A stretch of DNA of 64,000 bases from Clostridium homopropionicum DSM 5847 (GTDB taxonomy: Bacteria > Bacillota > Clostridia > Clostridiales > Clostridiaceae): assembly GCF_001263795.1 (NCBI RefSeq), contig NZ_LHUR01000005.1, positions 153,763-217,762 of the forward strand, read 5' to 3'. Positions 1 to 9,154 of the stretch are shown here, one piece after another. The notes beneath the pieces are model-generated. The model was not told the DNA's origin, did no database searches, and saw nothing but the letters and a program-made list of their open reading frames with translations. The number at the start of each line of letters is the position of its first letter. Position 1 is the stretch's first letter. Made by a program: the position numbers and the translations under genes.

Positions 1-25
1 AATTTTACATTTTAGGAGAACAATA

Positions 26-1399
26 ATGAATCATCTAGGGAAAACAGAATTTATTTTAAATGGAGATATGAAAAAAGTTATTATAGTTTTATCCGTACCA
101 ATCATGTTTAATAATCTCATTCAAACCTTATATAGTTTGGCTGATATGTATTGGGTAAGCAAACTCGGTTCTATAGAAGTTGCTTCTACAGGCTTTGTAT
201 GGCCAGTACTCTTTCTTATATTGTCTATTGGAATGGGCTTAACTATTGCCGGTACTTCACTAATATCTCAATATTTAGGTTCTAAAGAAAAAAATCAGGC
301 AAATAAAATTGCTTCTCAGATTTTTTTAGTAGCCATAATATTGGGTCTTATTCTTTCAATTATAGGTTACATTTCTACTCCATATGTTATTAAGTTAATG
401 GGTGCTAACTCTCAACTATATAGTTATAGCTGTAAATATTTAAGCATAATGTTTTTAGATATTCCCTGCTATTTTATCTTTTTAGTTTTTGGAGCAATTA
501 GGCAAGCTGAAGGAGATACATTTTCACCAATGCTTTTAAATATTATAGGCGCTATAACTAACGTAATTTTAGATCCTATATTAATTTTTAAGTTTCATAT
601 GGGGATTGGCGGAGCAGCAATTGCTACTATAATTTCTAAAGTAATCTATATGCCATATGTTATTTTCCTATTGTTTATGTCGCTGGAAAGAGTTCATATT
701 CCTATAAAGTTTTTGAGATTAAAAAGAAATTTAATATTAACTATACTTAAAGTTGCGGTTCCTACTTGTATTGGGCAATCCTTCTCTTCATTAGGTTTTA
801 TATTCTTAAATTCATTTATAGTATCTTATGGTAACGATACAATGGCTGCTTTTAATATTGGTAATAATATTAATTCTATAGTAATGATGCCAGCTTTAGG
901 CATAGGTACAGCTTTAGCCTCAGTTGTTGGTCAAAATTTAGGTGGAAATAGAATAGACAGAGCAAAATTAGCTTTTAAAACCGCTCTTTGCTTATCTACA
1001 ATAATTTTAGTCATTGGCGGCTCTTTTCTATTTCTATTCGCAGGAAATGTGATAAAAATATTTGTACCTGAAGCAAAAGATATGGAAGTAATTATACAAG
1101 GAAAATACTATTTAAAGATAATTTCCGCGGGGCTACCTTTAATGGGCATTTTTCAAGTATTAATTGGAATATTCCAAGGATCTGGTCACACTATTTATTC
1201 CATGATAATGGAGATGGGAAGGCTTTGGTTCATAAGACTTCCTTTAATATTATTCTTTAAAAATTATACAAATTGGGGTTCTCCTTCAGTCTGGTATTCA
1301 ATGATGATAAGTAATGGAATAATTTGCTTAATAGGTATTATTATTTATTATAAGGGAGCTTGGCAGAAAAAAATCATAAAAATGACCAATACTTGTTAA
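26..1399 (+). CDS. MATE family multidrug/cation antiporter
   Basis: This 457-residue, very hydrophobic protein has the length and two-fold repeated layout of a MATE (multi-antimicrobial extrusion) exporter, with about twelve membrane helices. Visible family traits are the N-terminal segment with SVPIMFNNLIQTLYSL and the paired GIGGAAIATIIS and GIGTALASVVGQNLG stretches at matching places in the two halves. It would export drugs or metabolites across the cell membrane against Na+ or H+. The ATG is preceded by AGGAGAACAATA, a good ribosome binding site. A second, distant MATE gene lies at 22948-24357. The substrate cannot be read from sequence. Confidence 0.93.
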   Translation: MNHLGKTEFILNGDMKKVIIVLSVPIMFNNLIQTLYSLADMYWVSKLGSIEVASTGFVWPVLFLILSIGMGLTIAGTSLISQYLGSKEKNQANKIASQIFLVAIILGLILSIIGYISTPYVIKLMGANSQLYSYSCKYLSIMFLDIPCYFIFLVFGAIRQAEGDTFSPMLLNIIGAITNVILDPILIFKFHMGIGGAAIATIISKVIYMPYVIFLLFMSLERVHIPIKFLRLKRNLILTILKVAVPTCIGQSFSSLGFIFLNSFIVSYGNDTMAAFNIGNNINSIVMMPALGIGTALASVVGQNLGGNRIDRAKLAFKTALCLSTIILVIGGSFLFLFAGNVIKIFVPEAKDMEVIIQGKYYLKIISAGLPLMGIFQVLIGIFQGSGHTIYSMIMEMGRLWFIRLPLILFFKNYTNWGSPSVWYSMMISNGIICLIGIIIYYKGAWQKKIIKMTNTC

Positions 1400-1433
1400 A
1401 GCTATAACTTCATAGATTGCTTATAAACTAAAA

Positions 1434-1472
1434 AACAAATAGATATATAATCGTACTTATATCTATCTGTTC
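1434..1472. terminator. Bidirectional terminator hairpin
   Basis: Inverted arms (AACAAATAGATATA and TATATCTATCTGTT) flank a 10-base loop between two convergent genes. A pyrimidine-rich tail follows on the plus strand and an A-rich stretch precedes it, so it can stop transcription from both sides. Confidence 0.6.
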
Positions 1473-1480
1473 TTTACTTT

Positions 1481-2062
1481 TTATTGAGACTTAAGCTCCT
1501 TAATCTTCTTTTTCAAAAGCTCATTAAGACTTTTACTATTTTCTTCAAAAATATTATAAGTTTTATTTATAGATTCTTTATCCCCACTATCAACTGCTTT
1601 AACAAAATCTCTATATGCTTTTCTTGTTTTTTCATTTTGAATCTTTATTTCTTCATCTTTAAATCTGTGTTTGTCTTTTAAGTTTAAATCTTCTTTCTCT
1701 ATTTTTTCTTTCTCTACTTTTTCTTTATCTATTCCTTCTCTAGGCTTATCTTGATTTTCCTCTAAATGATGACTCTGTTTCTCTCTTATTGCTTCCCTTA
1801 GTTCTTTCTTAAGTTCATGTCTTATATTATAAAGTTCTTCTCCTTTTATTTTTATTCCTGGAACATATTTATCTGCCTTTTCAAATGTCTTGAAATAATC
1901 TTCTTTTATCTTCTCTCTATCCTCTAATGGCTTGTGAATAACACTCTTAGTATTTACTATATTAGATTCACTATTAGTAACTACATTGGCATTTGCTGCA
2001 ACTGGCATGGATATAATTCCAGTAAAAATAAGTATAATAATATGCTTTTTTAATTTAATCAT
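1481..2062 (-). CDS. Secreted, highly charged coiled-coil protein of unknown function
   Basis: The 193-residue product starts with a clear signal peptide (MIKLKK, then a hydrophobic core, then VAANA, a likely signal peptidase I site near residue 25). The rest is almost entirely Lys/Glu-rich helix with runs such as EKVEKEKIEKEDLNLKDK around residues 115-133. It has no cysteine or enzyme motif. It is probably exported and may be cell-wall associated. It is a single gene with a CCTCC-complement Shine-Dalgarno just upstream. I do not recognise a family. Function unknown. Confidence 0.75.
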   Translation of the reverse strand: MIKLKKHIIILIFTGIISMPVAANANVVTNSESNIVNTKSVIHKPLEDREKIKEDYFKTFEKADKYVPGIKIKGEELYNIRHELKKELREAIREKQSHHLEENQDKPREGIDKEKVEKEKIEKEDLNLKDKHRFKDEEIKIQNEKTRKAYRDFVKAVDSGDKESINKTYNIFEENSKSLNELLKKKIKELKSQ

Positions 2063-2267
2063 TTTATCCTCCTATAATTAAAAGTAAATTTCACTCCTAA
2101 GATATTTTTCTATATTCATATAAGAATTATTCATGAAGAAAATCCTTTTTTAAATATATATATAATGTTACAGAATGTTAGAATAATACAAAAGGATATA
2201 TGCATAAACTTATTACTTATGGTAAAATATACTTGTAGATAAAATAATTTGTATGAGGTGATTAATT

Positions 2268-2858
2268 ATGTTTACTTTACCACAACTTCCTTATTCATAT
2301 AATGCTTTAGAGCCATATTATGATGAAGAAACAGTTAAGATTCACCATGATAAGCATCATCAAGCCTATGTAGATGGATTAAACAAAGCAGAAACAAAGC
2401 TTAAAGAAGCAAGAGAATCTGGAGATTTTGCGTTAATCAAGCATTGGGAAAGAGAACTTGCATTTAATGGTGCTGGTCACATACTTCATACTCTTTTCTG
2501 GGAAAACATGATTGGTAATGGTTCTCAACCTTCAGGAAAGATTTTAGAAAAGATTACCGAAAACTTTGGAGATATAGAAACTTTTAAAAAGCAATTTTCT
2601 GCCGCTGCTGCTGCAGTAGAAGGATCTGGATGGTGTGTTCTTGTTTGGATTCCTAAATTTGAAAAACTAGAAATTCTTCAAGTTGAAAAGCATCAGGATT
2701 TAACTATATGGGGAAGTGTTCCTTTACTAATCCTTGACGTTTGGGAACATGCTTATTACTTAAAATATCAAAATAGAAGAGCAGATTTCATATCAGCTTG
2801 GTGGAACATAGTAAATTGGGATGTTGTTAATGAAAGATATTTGGTAGCAATCAAATAA
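2268..2858 (+). CDS. sodA: Superoxide dismutase, Fe/Mn family
   Basis: This cytoplasmic enzyme disproportionates superoxide to O2 and H2O2. The 196-residue chain is typical of the family. The four metal ligands are visible: His26 in KIHHDKHH, His74 in HILHTLFWEN, Asp157 and His161 in the DVWEHAYY signature. Sequence alone does not settle Fe versus Mn. Carrying it in an anaerobe points to protection during air exposure. It is monocistronic, with a GAGGTG Shine-Dalgarno and its own terminator directly downstream. Confidence 0.95.
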   Translation: MFTLPQLPYSYNALEPYYDEETVKIHHDKHHQAYVDGLNKAETKLKEARESGDFALIKHWERELAFNGAGHILHTLFWENMIGNGSQPSGKILEKITENFGDIETFKKQFSAAAAAVEGSGWCVLVWIPKFEKLEILQVEKHQDLTIWGSVPLLILDVWEHAYYLKYQNRRADFISAWWNIVNWDVVNERYLVAIK

Positions 2859-2867
2859 AATCAAAAT

Positions 2868-2912
2868 AGCAGGGAACTATAGTTTTTCTATAAATCCCTG
2901 CTGTTCTTATTT
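2868..2912 (+). terminator. Terminator of the superoxide dismutase gene
   Basis: AGCAGGGA pairs with TCCCTGCT, with an inner CTATAG/CTATA pairing, followed by GTTCTTATTTTTT. It sits 10 bases after the sodA stop and abuts the convergent ClC gene. Confidence 0.75.
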
Positions 2913-2913
2913 T

Positions 2914-4521
2914 TTAGTTACTTAAAAATTGATCATTTAAAGAGCATGCTCCAGCAATTTCAATTAATTGATCAGAAACTATTGAAGCCTTTTCTTCATT
3001 AGTAAGAACTACTAAGTAATCAGATGTATACATTACAGTGTTTCCATTAGGAATTATTTCTTTTTGCCCTCTTTTAATAGCTACTAGCAAACAATCCTTT
3101 GGCCAACTTATCTGTTTAATTTTTTTATTTTCTAAAGTCGATCCTAAACAAACAGCTACTTCAATAATAGTTTTCTTATGACTTTTATTAGGAGTATTTA
3201 TTAATATATTTTTACTTCTATTTAATAATCTATTTAGCAGTGTTTCATAAATAGGTTCTGACCGTAATGAATCAGCTATTATATATGAACTTATTGATAC
3301 AATAATTAAAGGAAGCAAATGGCTAAATGATCCTGTCATCTCAGTTATCAATATTATTCCCGTAATTGGTGCCCTTACAATAGATGTAAAATACCCTGAC
3401 ATTGCTAATACAGTAAAAGTCAAAATATATTGAGAATTTAAATTTAATAATATTACAAGCAAATTTCCGTAAATATTTCCGATGATTGCTCCAATCACTA
3501 GTAACGGCAGAAATATGCCCCCTGGAACTCCTGAACCAAAGCATATCATTGTAAAAGTAAATTTGATTACTAACAGAAGTAATAATGCTTTTAGTCCGAA
3601 ATTTATTTTACTAAACTGAAGTATTAAATCATGACCAGATCCTAATGCTATTGGATATATAATAGCTAATAAAAATGCTACGCTAAATGGAATTATTGGT
3701 TTATATTCTGTTTTTAATTTCTTCATAGATGCATATAAATCTTGAAACATGATAATTGATTTATTGAAAACTACTCCTAATACTCCCGTTATAATCCCTA
3801 ATATTATAAGAAAAAAGTAGTATTTCAAAGGTAATACTTTTATTAAATGTAAGTCAAATACAGGATTCAAGCCTAGAAACTGTTTTGTAATAAAGTCTGC
3901 TGTTAAAGAAGAAGCCATTGCAGATATAATTACTAACGATGAAAAATTCTTATGAACCTCCTCTAGTGCAAAAACAATTCCTGCTAAAGGTGCATTAAAG
4001 GCAGCGGCTATCCCTGCACTAGCTCCACTTGTAATAAGATATCTTTCCTCCACCTTGACTCTTTTAAAAATCCTACTAACCCCTTGTCCTATAGCACCTC
4101 CCATTTGTATAGAAGGGCCTTCTCTCCCAAGAGATAATCCTGTTCCTAAACAAATAGCTCCTCCAAAAAATTTTCCTACTAGTACCTTTATCCAATTCAT
4201 TTCAAGTTTTCTTGTTAAAACACCTTCTGTTTGTGGAATACCACTTCCTGAAATCATTGGCTCTTTTTTTACAGTAAACCCTACAATTAAACTAGCTAAA
4301 ATATATATTAATAATATAAAAAAAATCAATCCTACGCTATGAGTTTTATTCATAAAAACATTTTGCGTAAATGTCCAAATTTTCTCCGCAACAAGCCTAT
4401 AAGCCACAATTACTAAACTTGATAACATTCCTACTACTATACCTTCAAAAATTAGCCTAAGCTGAAAATTTTCAAAGTGGAATAAAGTATTATATGTATT
4501 GTGTATATTTTGTTTTTCCAC
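2914..4521 (-). CDS. ClC-type chloride channel or H+/Cl- antiporter with TrkA-C domain
   Basis: The 535-residue membrane protein has the ClC signatures GSGIPQ (about residues 92-97) and GREGPS (132-137). The glutamate of GREGP (Glu134) corresponds to the gating glutamate. The family forms dimers with one anion pathway per subunit. The last ~90 residues are soluble and look like a TrkA-C (RCK C-terminal) regulatory domain (from EVAVCLGSTLENKKIKQISWP). The start is GTG, preceded by GGGGGCGAAAAA. Transporter or channel cannot be decided without confirming the inner proton glutamate. Confidence 0.92.
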   Translation of the reverse strand: MEKQNIHNTYNTLFHFENFQLRLIFEGIVVGMLSSLVIVAYRLVAEKIWTFTQNVFMNKTHSVGLIFFILLIYILASLIVGFTVKKEPMISGSGIPQTEGVLTRKLEMNWIKVLVGKFFGGAICLGTGLSLGREGPSIQMGGAIGQGVSRIFKRVKVEERYLITSGASAGIAAAFNAPLAGIVFALEEVHKNFSSLVIISAMASSLTADFITKQFLGLNPVFDLHLIKVLPLKYYFFLIILGIITGVLGVVFNKSIIMFQDLYASMKKLKTEYKPIIPFSVAFLLAIIYPIALGSGHDLILQFSKINFGLKALLLLLVIKFTFTMICFGSGVPGGIFLPLLVIGAIIGNIYGNLLVILLNLNSQYILTFTVLAMSGYFTSIVRAPITGIILITEMTGSFSHLLPLIIVSISSYIIADSLRSEPIYETLLNRLLNRSKNILINTPNKSHKKTIIEVAVCLGSTLENKKIKQISWPKDCLLVAIKRGQKEIIPNGNTVMYTSDYLVVLTNEEKASIVSDQLIEIAGACSLNDQFLSN

Positions 4522-4716
4522 TTTTTCGCCCCCATTTATAAGTTATAAGTTTATTATAAACATATAAAAAGATTACTTCAACTATAATACTCTATTAATA
4601 GTAATATAACAAAAAAACTCCTAATTGATATTTTTATTACCGCATGATACTATATTAGTATTACAAAACAAAGTTTTTAAAACTACATATACAATTGTTT
4701 ATAAGGTGGGATAATT

Positions 4717-5568
4717 TTGGAAAAAATAGCTCTTATTACCGACAGTACTTCAGATTTAAGCAGCGAAATCATTAATAAGTATGATGTAAAAATGCTCAAT
4801 CTAAAAATAATATATAAGGATAGAGAATACATAGATAAAGTAAATATTACTCCTCAAGAGGTTTATGATAATCTTAGTGTAGAAGTTCCTCACACTTCTT
4901 TGCCTTCAATTGAAGATATGCATAATCTTTTCTCTAAGTTAGAATCTGAAGGTTATACTCATGCAATAGTTACTGGAATAGGTTCTGCTTTATCAGGTAC
5001 ATTCAGTGCATTAAAACTTGTAGCAAGTGAACATGAGAATATAACTACTACAGTTTTTGACTCAAAATCTTTAACTTTAGGAGCAGGTGCTATAATCATA
5101 GGTTGTGGTGAAATGTTAAAGCAAGGGAAAAAATATGATGAAATAGTAGCTGAATTGCCAGCCATGAGGGAAAAGATAAGTGTATTCTATATAGTAGATA
5201 CATTAGAATACTTGATAAAAGGTGGAAGAATTGGAAAAGTTGCCGGAACAATAGGTCAGTTATTAAATATTAAACCTATAATTTCTATTAATGATGATGG
5301 TGTTTATTACACCCATTCTAAAGCTAGAGGAAAGAATCAAGCTAATTCAAAACTTATTGAAATAATCAATGATAAATTAAAAGAATCTAAAGCCAGAATT
5401 TGGGTTATGCATGGCGGAGCCATGGAAGAAGGTAAGAAATTGTACGATTATTTATCAACTAATCCAAATATTACTTCCTTAAATTTAGGAGATATTAGTC
5501 CAGTAGCAGGAGTACATACAGGTCCTGGTCTAGTTGGAGTAGTAATTGTAAAAGAGCCCTTTGTGTAA
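4717..5568 (+). CDS. DegV family fatty-acid-binding protein
   Basis: The 283-residue protein opens with ALITDSTSDLSSEI, the DegV signature, and has SGTFSALKL in the middle and GPGLVGV near the C terminus. DegV/FakB proteins bind a fatty acid and, with the kinase FakA, present it for phosphorylation; no fakA is in this window. The start is TTG, fixed by the AAGGTGGG Shine-Dalgarno 7 bases upstream. A terminator overlaps the last codons. Confidence 0.93.
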   Translation: MEKIALITDSTSDLSSEIINKYDVKMLNLKIIYKDREYIDKVNITPQEVYDNLSVEVPHTSLPSIEDMHNLFSKLESEGYTHAIVTGIGSALSGTFSALKLVASEHENITTTVFDSKSLTLGAGAIIIGCGEMLKQGKKYDEIVAELPAMREKISVFYIVDTLEYLIKGGRIGKVAGTIGQLLNIKPIISINDDGVYYTHSKARGKNQANSKLIEIINDKLKESKARIWVMHGGAMEEGKKLYDYLSTNPNITSLNLGDISPVAGVHTGPGLVGVVIVKEPFV

Positions 5569-5580
5569 AAGGCTCTTTCC
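5551..5580. terminator. Bidirectional terminator overlapping the DegV stop
   Basis: AAAGAGCC and GGCTCTTT form an 8-bp stem around a loop that contains the DegV stop codon. T-rich sequence follows on both strands, so it probably also ends the convergent FAH-family gene. Confidence 0.7.
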
Positions 5581-6477
5581 TTATTTATCTTCGACTATAT
5601 TAGTAAGAGTTCCTATTTTCTCTATGTAACACATAATTTCATCCCCAACCTTCAAAAGTTTTGGAGGTTTAAATCCCATTCCAACCCCTGAAGGAGTCCC
5701 AGTGGAGATAATATCTCCTGGTTTTAGCGTAGTTCCCTTTGAGAACTCACTTATTATATACGGTATATCAAATATCATTTTACTTGTATTAGAATTTTGT
5801 CTTAGTTCTCCATTAACATAGCATTTAATATCTAATTTCACTGGAAGTTTTATTTCACTTTTGTGTACTATACATGGACCCATAGGGCATGTTCCATCAA
5901 AGCTCTTCCCCTTAAACCATTGAATATGCTTAGCTTGAATATCCCTTAAAGAAATATCGTTTAAAATAGTATATCCAAATACGTATTCTTCAACCTTATC
6001 TTTAGGTATATCTCGCCCTTTTTTGCCTATTATTACAGCTAGCTCTACTTCATAATCTACCTGCTTTGACACATCCTTGTGTATTGAAATAGATCCTTTA
6101 TCTTCAATTGCTCTATCAACTAATTTACAAAAATAAATTGGATTTTCTGGCAAGCCTTTTCTAAAATCTATTGCACTTGGAACCTCATTAACATGTTCTG
6201 CGTAGTTTTTCCCAAGGCAGATTACACCTCTTCTTGGTTCAGGAATAGGTGCTAAGAGTTTCACTTTACTAATATCAATTCCTTCTAAATTATTAGAGTT
6301 TTCATATATATACTTTAATTTTTTTTCAACACATTCATTAAAGTCTTCAATAAAGTCTATCATAGAATTTGGTCTGTCAGATTCTAATAGTTCTTTTATA
6401 GTATATACCCTATCATTTTTCTTTGAAAGTAACCCAACTTGTTCTATTCCCTTATAATAAAAAGTTACAAATTTCAA
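5581..6477 (-). CDS. Fumarylacetoacetate hydrolase (FAH) family protein
   Basis: This is a FAH-superfamily enzyme: CLGKNYAEHVNE, the acidic metal ligands in DYEVELAVIIGKKGRDI, the GYTILNDISLRDIQ stretch and the C-terminal ISTGTPSGVGMG are all present. Members cleave C-C bonds or isomerise/decarboxylate acylpyruvates; the substrate here is not predictable. The TTG start at 6477 is preferred because it lies 9 bases after AAAGGAG and gives the usual MKFVTF-type N terminus; an ATG at 6486 directly abuts the Shine-Dalgarno. The protein is about 298 residues long. It lies downstream of the cyclic-di-GMP gene with a terminator between them, so it is probably separately transcribed. Confidence 0.9.
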   Translation of the reverse strand: MKFVTFYYKGIEQVGLLSKKNDRVYTIKELLESDRPNSMIDFIEDFNECVEKKLKYIYENSNNLEGIDISKVKLLAPIPEPRRGVICLGKNYAEHVNEVPSAIDFRKGLPENPIYFCKLVDRAIEDKGSISIHKDVSKQVDYEVELAVIIGKKGRDIPKDKVEEYVFGYTILNDISLRDIQAKHIQWFKGKSFDGTCPMGPCIVHKSEIKLPVKLDIKCYVNGELRQNSNTSKMIFDIPYIISEFSKGTTLKPGDIISTGTPSGVGMGFKPPKLLKVGDEIMCYIEKIGTLTNIVEDK

Positions 6478-6545
6478 TTTTTTCATCTCCTTTCCCTCTT
6501 AAATTATATCAAAAAAATAAAAAAATAATATATTTAAATATAACG

Positions 6546-6576
6546 AAAATCTAGAGTAATAAATTCTCTAGATTTT
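6546..6576 (-). terminator. Terminator of the GGDEF/HD-GYP gene
   Basis: AAAATCTAGAG and CTCTAGATTTT form an 11-bp perfect stem just past the stop of the minus-strand gene at 6581, with T-rich sequence following on the minus strand. Confidence 0.65.
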
Positions 6577-6580
6577 ACTA

Positions 6581-7702
6581 TTATTCAGTAGTTTGAAAAA
6601 TTGTAGTAAAACGATTAACTAAATCTTTACTAAATTTTATATCTGCTTGTGATCTTACCGCCTCAAGAGCATCTATTTTGTTTAATCCGTTATAATACCT
6701 CATTCTGTCATAATAGTCTGATACTCCTATTATCTGTGCTTCAAGTATTATATTATCACCTTCTAAACTTAGAGGGCAGCCAGTGCCATCCCAATTTTCA
6801 TGATGTTGAAGTATCCATTCAGCACAAAAGTTTAATAAATCAGAAATCTTAGCTATCCTATATCCGACCTCACTGTGGTTCTTACCATTACATAAGTTAT
6901 TGTTAAAATTTATTTTACCTATATCATGATAAATGCATGCTATTTTTAACCTTTCAATGGAACTTCTACTAAAGCCAAATAATTCACCCAACTTTAAAGC
7001 ATAACTAGCTACACGCTTGCCGTGTTCATATAGTTCATTTTCATAAATTTTATAGTAATTTATAATGTTTTCTGTAATCTTTTTTTTAACTAATTTTCTT
7101 TTACTAAGCTTGAACTTATACATATTATCATCTGCTTTTCTTAAAATTTCCTCTAAGCAAAAATCTTCTCCTTCTCCATATGAAAAACCTAAAGACGTAA
7201 ATATTGGTAGATTATTATTTTCTACTGAATATGCTTCTACCTTTTTTAAAATAAAATCACACATTTCTTTAGTTTCTTCTTCAGAAATATCGAATGAAAC
7301 AATTACAAATTCATCTCCGCCCATTCTAACAATTATGTCTTTATCTCTAATTGAGTTTTTTAAAATTTGTGATGTTAAAAAAATAAGGTTATCACCTATT
7401 AAATGCCCAAAAGTATCATTTATAAGTTTCAATAAGTCAATGTCGCAGAATATAATTCCGAGACTTTTAGCCTTTTTAACCTTTTCTTTAAATTCAAAAT
7501 TATCTAAATAGCTCCTATTATATACACCTGTTAATGCATCATGATATACCATGTGTTGAAGTCTTTCTTGTATATTTTTACTATCTTCTATCTTTTTTAT
7601 CAGTTCTTTATTAAGATTTTCTAATTGTGCTAGCTTTATAAGTAGTTCCTTATATTTTTTCTTATATATCAAGTATTTTTTAACCTTGTAAAAATTGTTC
7701 AT
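6581..7702 (-). CDS. GGDEF plus HD-GYP-like cyclic-di-GMP signalling protein
   Basis: The 373-residue soluble protein has an N-terminal coiled coil (about residues 10-50), a GGDEF diguanylate cyclase domain (about 55-190) with intact GGDEF at 128-132 and an RxxD inhibitory site at 119-122, then an HD domain (about 215-370). The second domain has His226, HD at 258-259, His275 and HHExxDGxGxP near 299-309, so it resembles HD-GYP phosphodiesterases, but the GYP tyrosine is cysteine (GCP). It may both make and break c-di-GMP. There is no sensor domain or membrane segment. ATG 7702 is chosen as start because GAGG lies 8 bases upstream. Confidence 0.9.
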   Translation of the reverse strand: MNNFYKVKKYLIYKKKYKELLIKLAQLENLNKELIKKIEDSKNIQERLQHMVYHDALTGVYNRSYLDNFEFKEKVKKAKSLGIIFCDIDLLKLINDTFGHLIGDNLIFLTSQILKNSIRDKDIIVRMGGDEFVIVSFDISEEETKEMCDFILKKVEAYSVENNNLPIFTSLGFSYGEGEDFCLEEILRKADDNMYKFKLSKRKLVKKKITENIINYYKIYENELYEHGKRVASYALKLGELFGFSRSSIERLKIACIYHDIGKINFNNNLCNGKNHSEVGYRIAKISDLLNFCAEWILQHHENWDGTGCPLSLEGDNIILEAQIIGVSDYYDRMRYYNGLNKIDALEAVRSQADIKFSKDLVNRFTTIFQTTE

Positions 7703-7854
7703 TTCAAGCACCTCTTCAATACTTATGATATATTTTATTCAATATGCTGTTATATTGATTACCCATTGGATAATTTTTATTATTTTGCATTGATACGGTA
7801 AAAAGTAAAGTATATAATTTTATAAAACAGTATATATTTTAGGAGAAAATAAAT

Positions 7855-8883
7855 ATGGGAAAAGTATTTTTTAAAAAAATAGATTCTTATAACGATACAA
7901 CTATCATAAGTATGAGTGCTAAAGAACTTTTAATCAAACTTGTTACTGAAGAAAAATTAGAATTACAAAAATATATTCCCTTAAAGGTTCATTTTGGGGA
8001 AAAAGGTAACAATACCTTCATTGAATCTAAAAATTATGAAGGTATAATAAATTATTTAAAAGAAAAAGAGATTGAAAGTGCTTTTATAGAAACTAATGTA
8101 CTTTATAGAGGTGAAAGAACCACTAAAACAAATCATATTAAACTTGCAAAAGAACATGGTTTTAATCAACTTCCAATAGTTATAGCTGATGGTGAGTATG
8201 GTGAAGAATATGAACTTGTAGAAATAAATAAAAAAAATTTTAAGCAGTGCAAAATCGGAAGAGAAATTGCCAAACTTGACCAAATGATTATTTTAAGTCA
8301 CTTTAAAGGACATGGGTTGGCTGGTTTCGGTGGTGCAATAAAGCAACTAGCCATGGGCTGTGCCGCTAGGGGGGGGAAGCTTGCCCAACACTCAAACTCT
8401 TTTCCAATAATTATTCCATTTAAATGTAAGTCCTGCAATGCCTGTGTAAAAACCTGCCCTGTAAATGCACTTACATTAAATCCAAAAGCTAAAATCTTAA
8501 AAGAAAAATGCATTGGTTGTGCATCCTGCATTGCAATTTGTCCACACAAAGCTATAAGTACTAACTGGTTAGGATCCATTTCAAAATCTTTTTATGAAAG
8601 ACTTGCAGAGTATGCATTTGCTGCACATAAAAAGAATAATATTTATATTACTTTTGCTTTTAATATTACAAAGGGTTGTGATTGTGAGGGTCATAAAATG
8701 AAACCTGTTGTAAATGACTTAGGAATTTTTGCTTCAAAGGACCCGGTTGCGATTGATAAAGCTTGTTTAGATATGTTAGATAAGGAAAAGGGCAGTAGGG
8801 TTTTTTCAAGAGGAAGATATACTCTAAAGTATGCTGAAGAAATTGGTCTTGGTAGCCAAGACTATGATTTAATTTACTTGTAG
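7855..8883 (+). CDS. DUF362 protein with two [4Fe-4S] ferredoxin motifs
   Basis: The 342-residue protein joins an N-terminal DUF362 domain to a two-cluster ferredoxin segment. The motifs are CKSCNACVKTCP and CIGCASCIAICP (about residues 190-232). The remaining C-terminal third continues the DUF362 fold. Such proteins are common in anaerobes and are presumed redox carriers or iron-sulfur enzymes; no reaction is established. It is a single gene with AGGAGAAAATAA before the ATG. An odd G8 run in the sequence encodes a Gly-rich turn (ARGGKLAQ) and is a plausible slippage or sequencing-error site. Confidence 0.88.
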   Translation: MGKVFFKKIDSYNDTTIISMSAKELLIKLVTEEKLELQKYIPLKVHFGEKGNNTFIESKNYEGIINYLKEKEIESAFIETNVLYRGERTTKTNHIKLAKEHGFNQLPIVIADGEYGEEYELVEINKKNFKQCKIGREIAKLDQMIILSHFKGHGLAGFGGAIKQLAMGCAARGGKLAQHSNSFPIIIPFKCKSCNACVKTCPVNALTLNPKAKILKEKCIGCASCIAICPHKAISTNWLGSISKSFYERLAEYAFAAHKKNNIYITFAFNITKGCDCEGHKMKPVVNDLGIFASKDPVAIDKACLDMLDKEKGSRVFSRGRYTLKYAEEIGLGSQDYDLIYL

Positions 8884-8934
8884 TAAACGCCCTTATTTTT
8901 TTCTAAAAAAATTATAATTCATTTAAAATTATTC

Positions 8935-8963
8935 TTGAAAATATTTTTGTAAAATGTTATAAT
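8935..8963 (+). promoter_or_regulatory. Near-consensus sigma-A promoter without an annotated gene
   Basis: TTGAAA, a 17-base spacer and a perfect TATAAT lie on the plus strand. No plus-strand protein gene follows until 11755, so it appears to drive the untranslated structured interval that follows. Confidence 0.65.
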
Positions 8964-8969
8964 GTAAAC

Positions 8970-9142
8970 GTAATCAAACCACACTACATGTTTAATAATA
9001 TACCCACATTATTTAGCAAAACCTATAGTCTAAGTTTTGCTATGAATGAGCATCAATATTTTATATATTAAATTTCTGAAATGGTTATAATCATTTTCGA
9101 CATTTTTCGTCTAAAATATTTTTATGCTCATTCATTTTTTTG
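8970..9142 (+). ncRNA. Candidate structured small RNA, unknown family
   Basis: In this gene-free interval, a start point expected near 8970 would give a transcript of about 170 nt. It holds a hairpin with 8-bp arms AGCAAAAC and GTTTTGCT (9015-9041), then long arms at 9042-9063 and 9112-9135 (about 21 paired bases, three extra bases on the right arm) around a 48-base loop. The loop carries a small inner hairpin. The second arm runs straight into seven T residues, so the structure can act as an intrinsic terminator. There is no ORF with a ribosome binding site. It does not look like 6S, tmRNA, SRP RNA or a known riboswitch. Alternative: these are only overlapping terminators of the two convergent genes. 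Confidence 0.45.
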
Positions 9143-9154
9143 TTATTATTTAAA

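Noticed and set aside
2100..2260. PerR or Fur box upstream of superoxide dismutase
   Set aside because: AT-rich sequence gives partial matches only; no good 15-bp inverted repeat.
4055..4342. Plus-strand Pro-rich frame inside the ClC gene
   Set aside because: Shadow of conserved ClC coding sequence.
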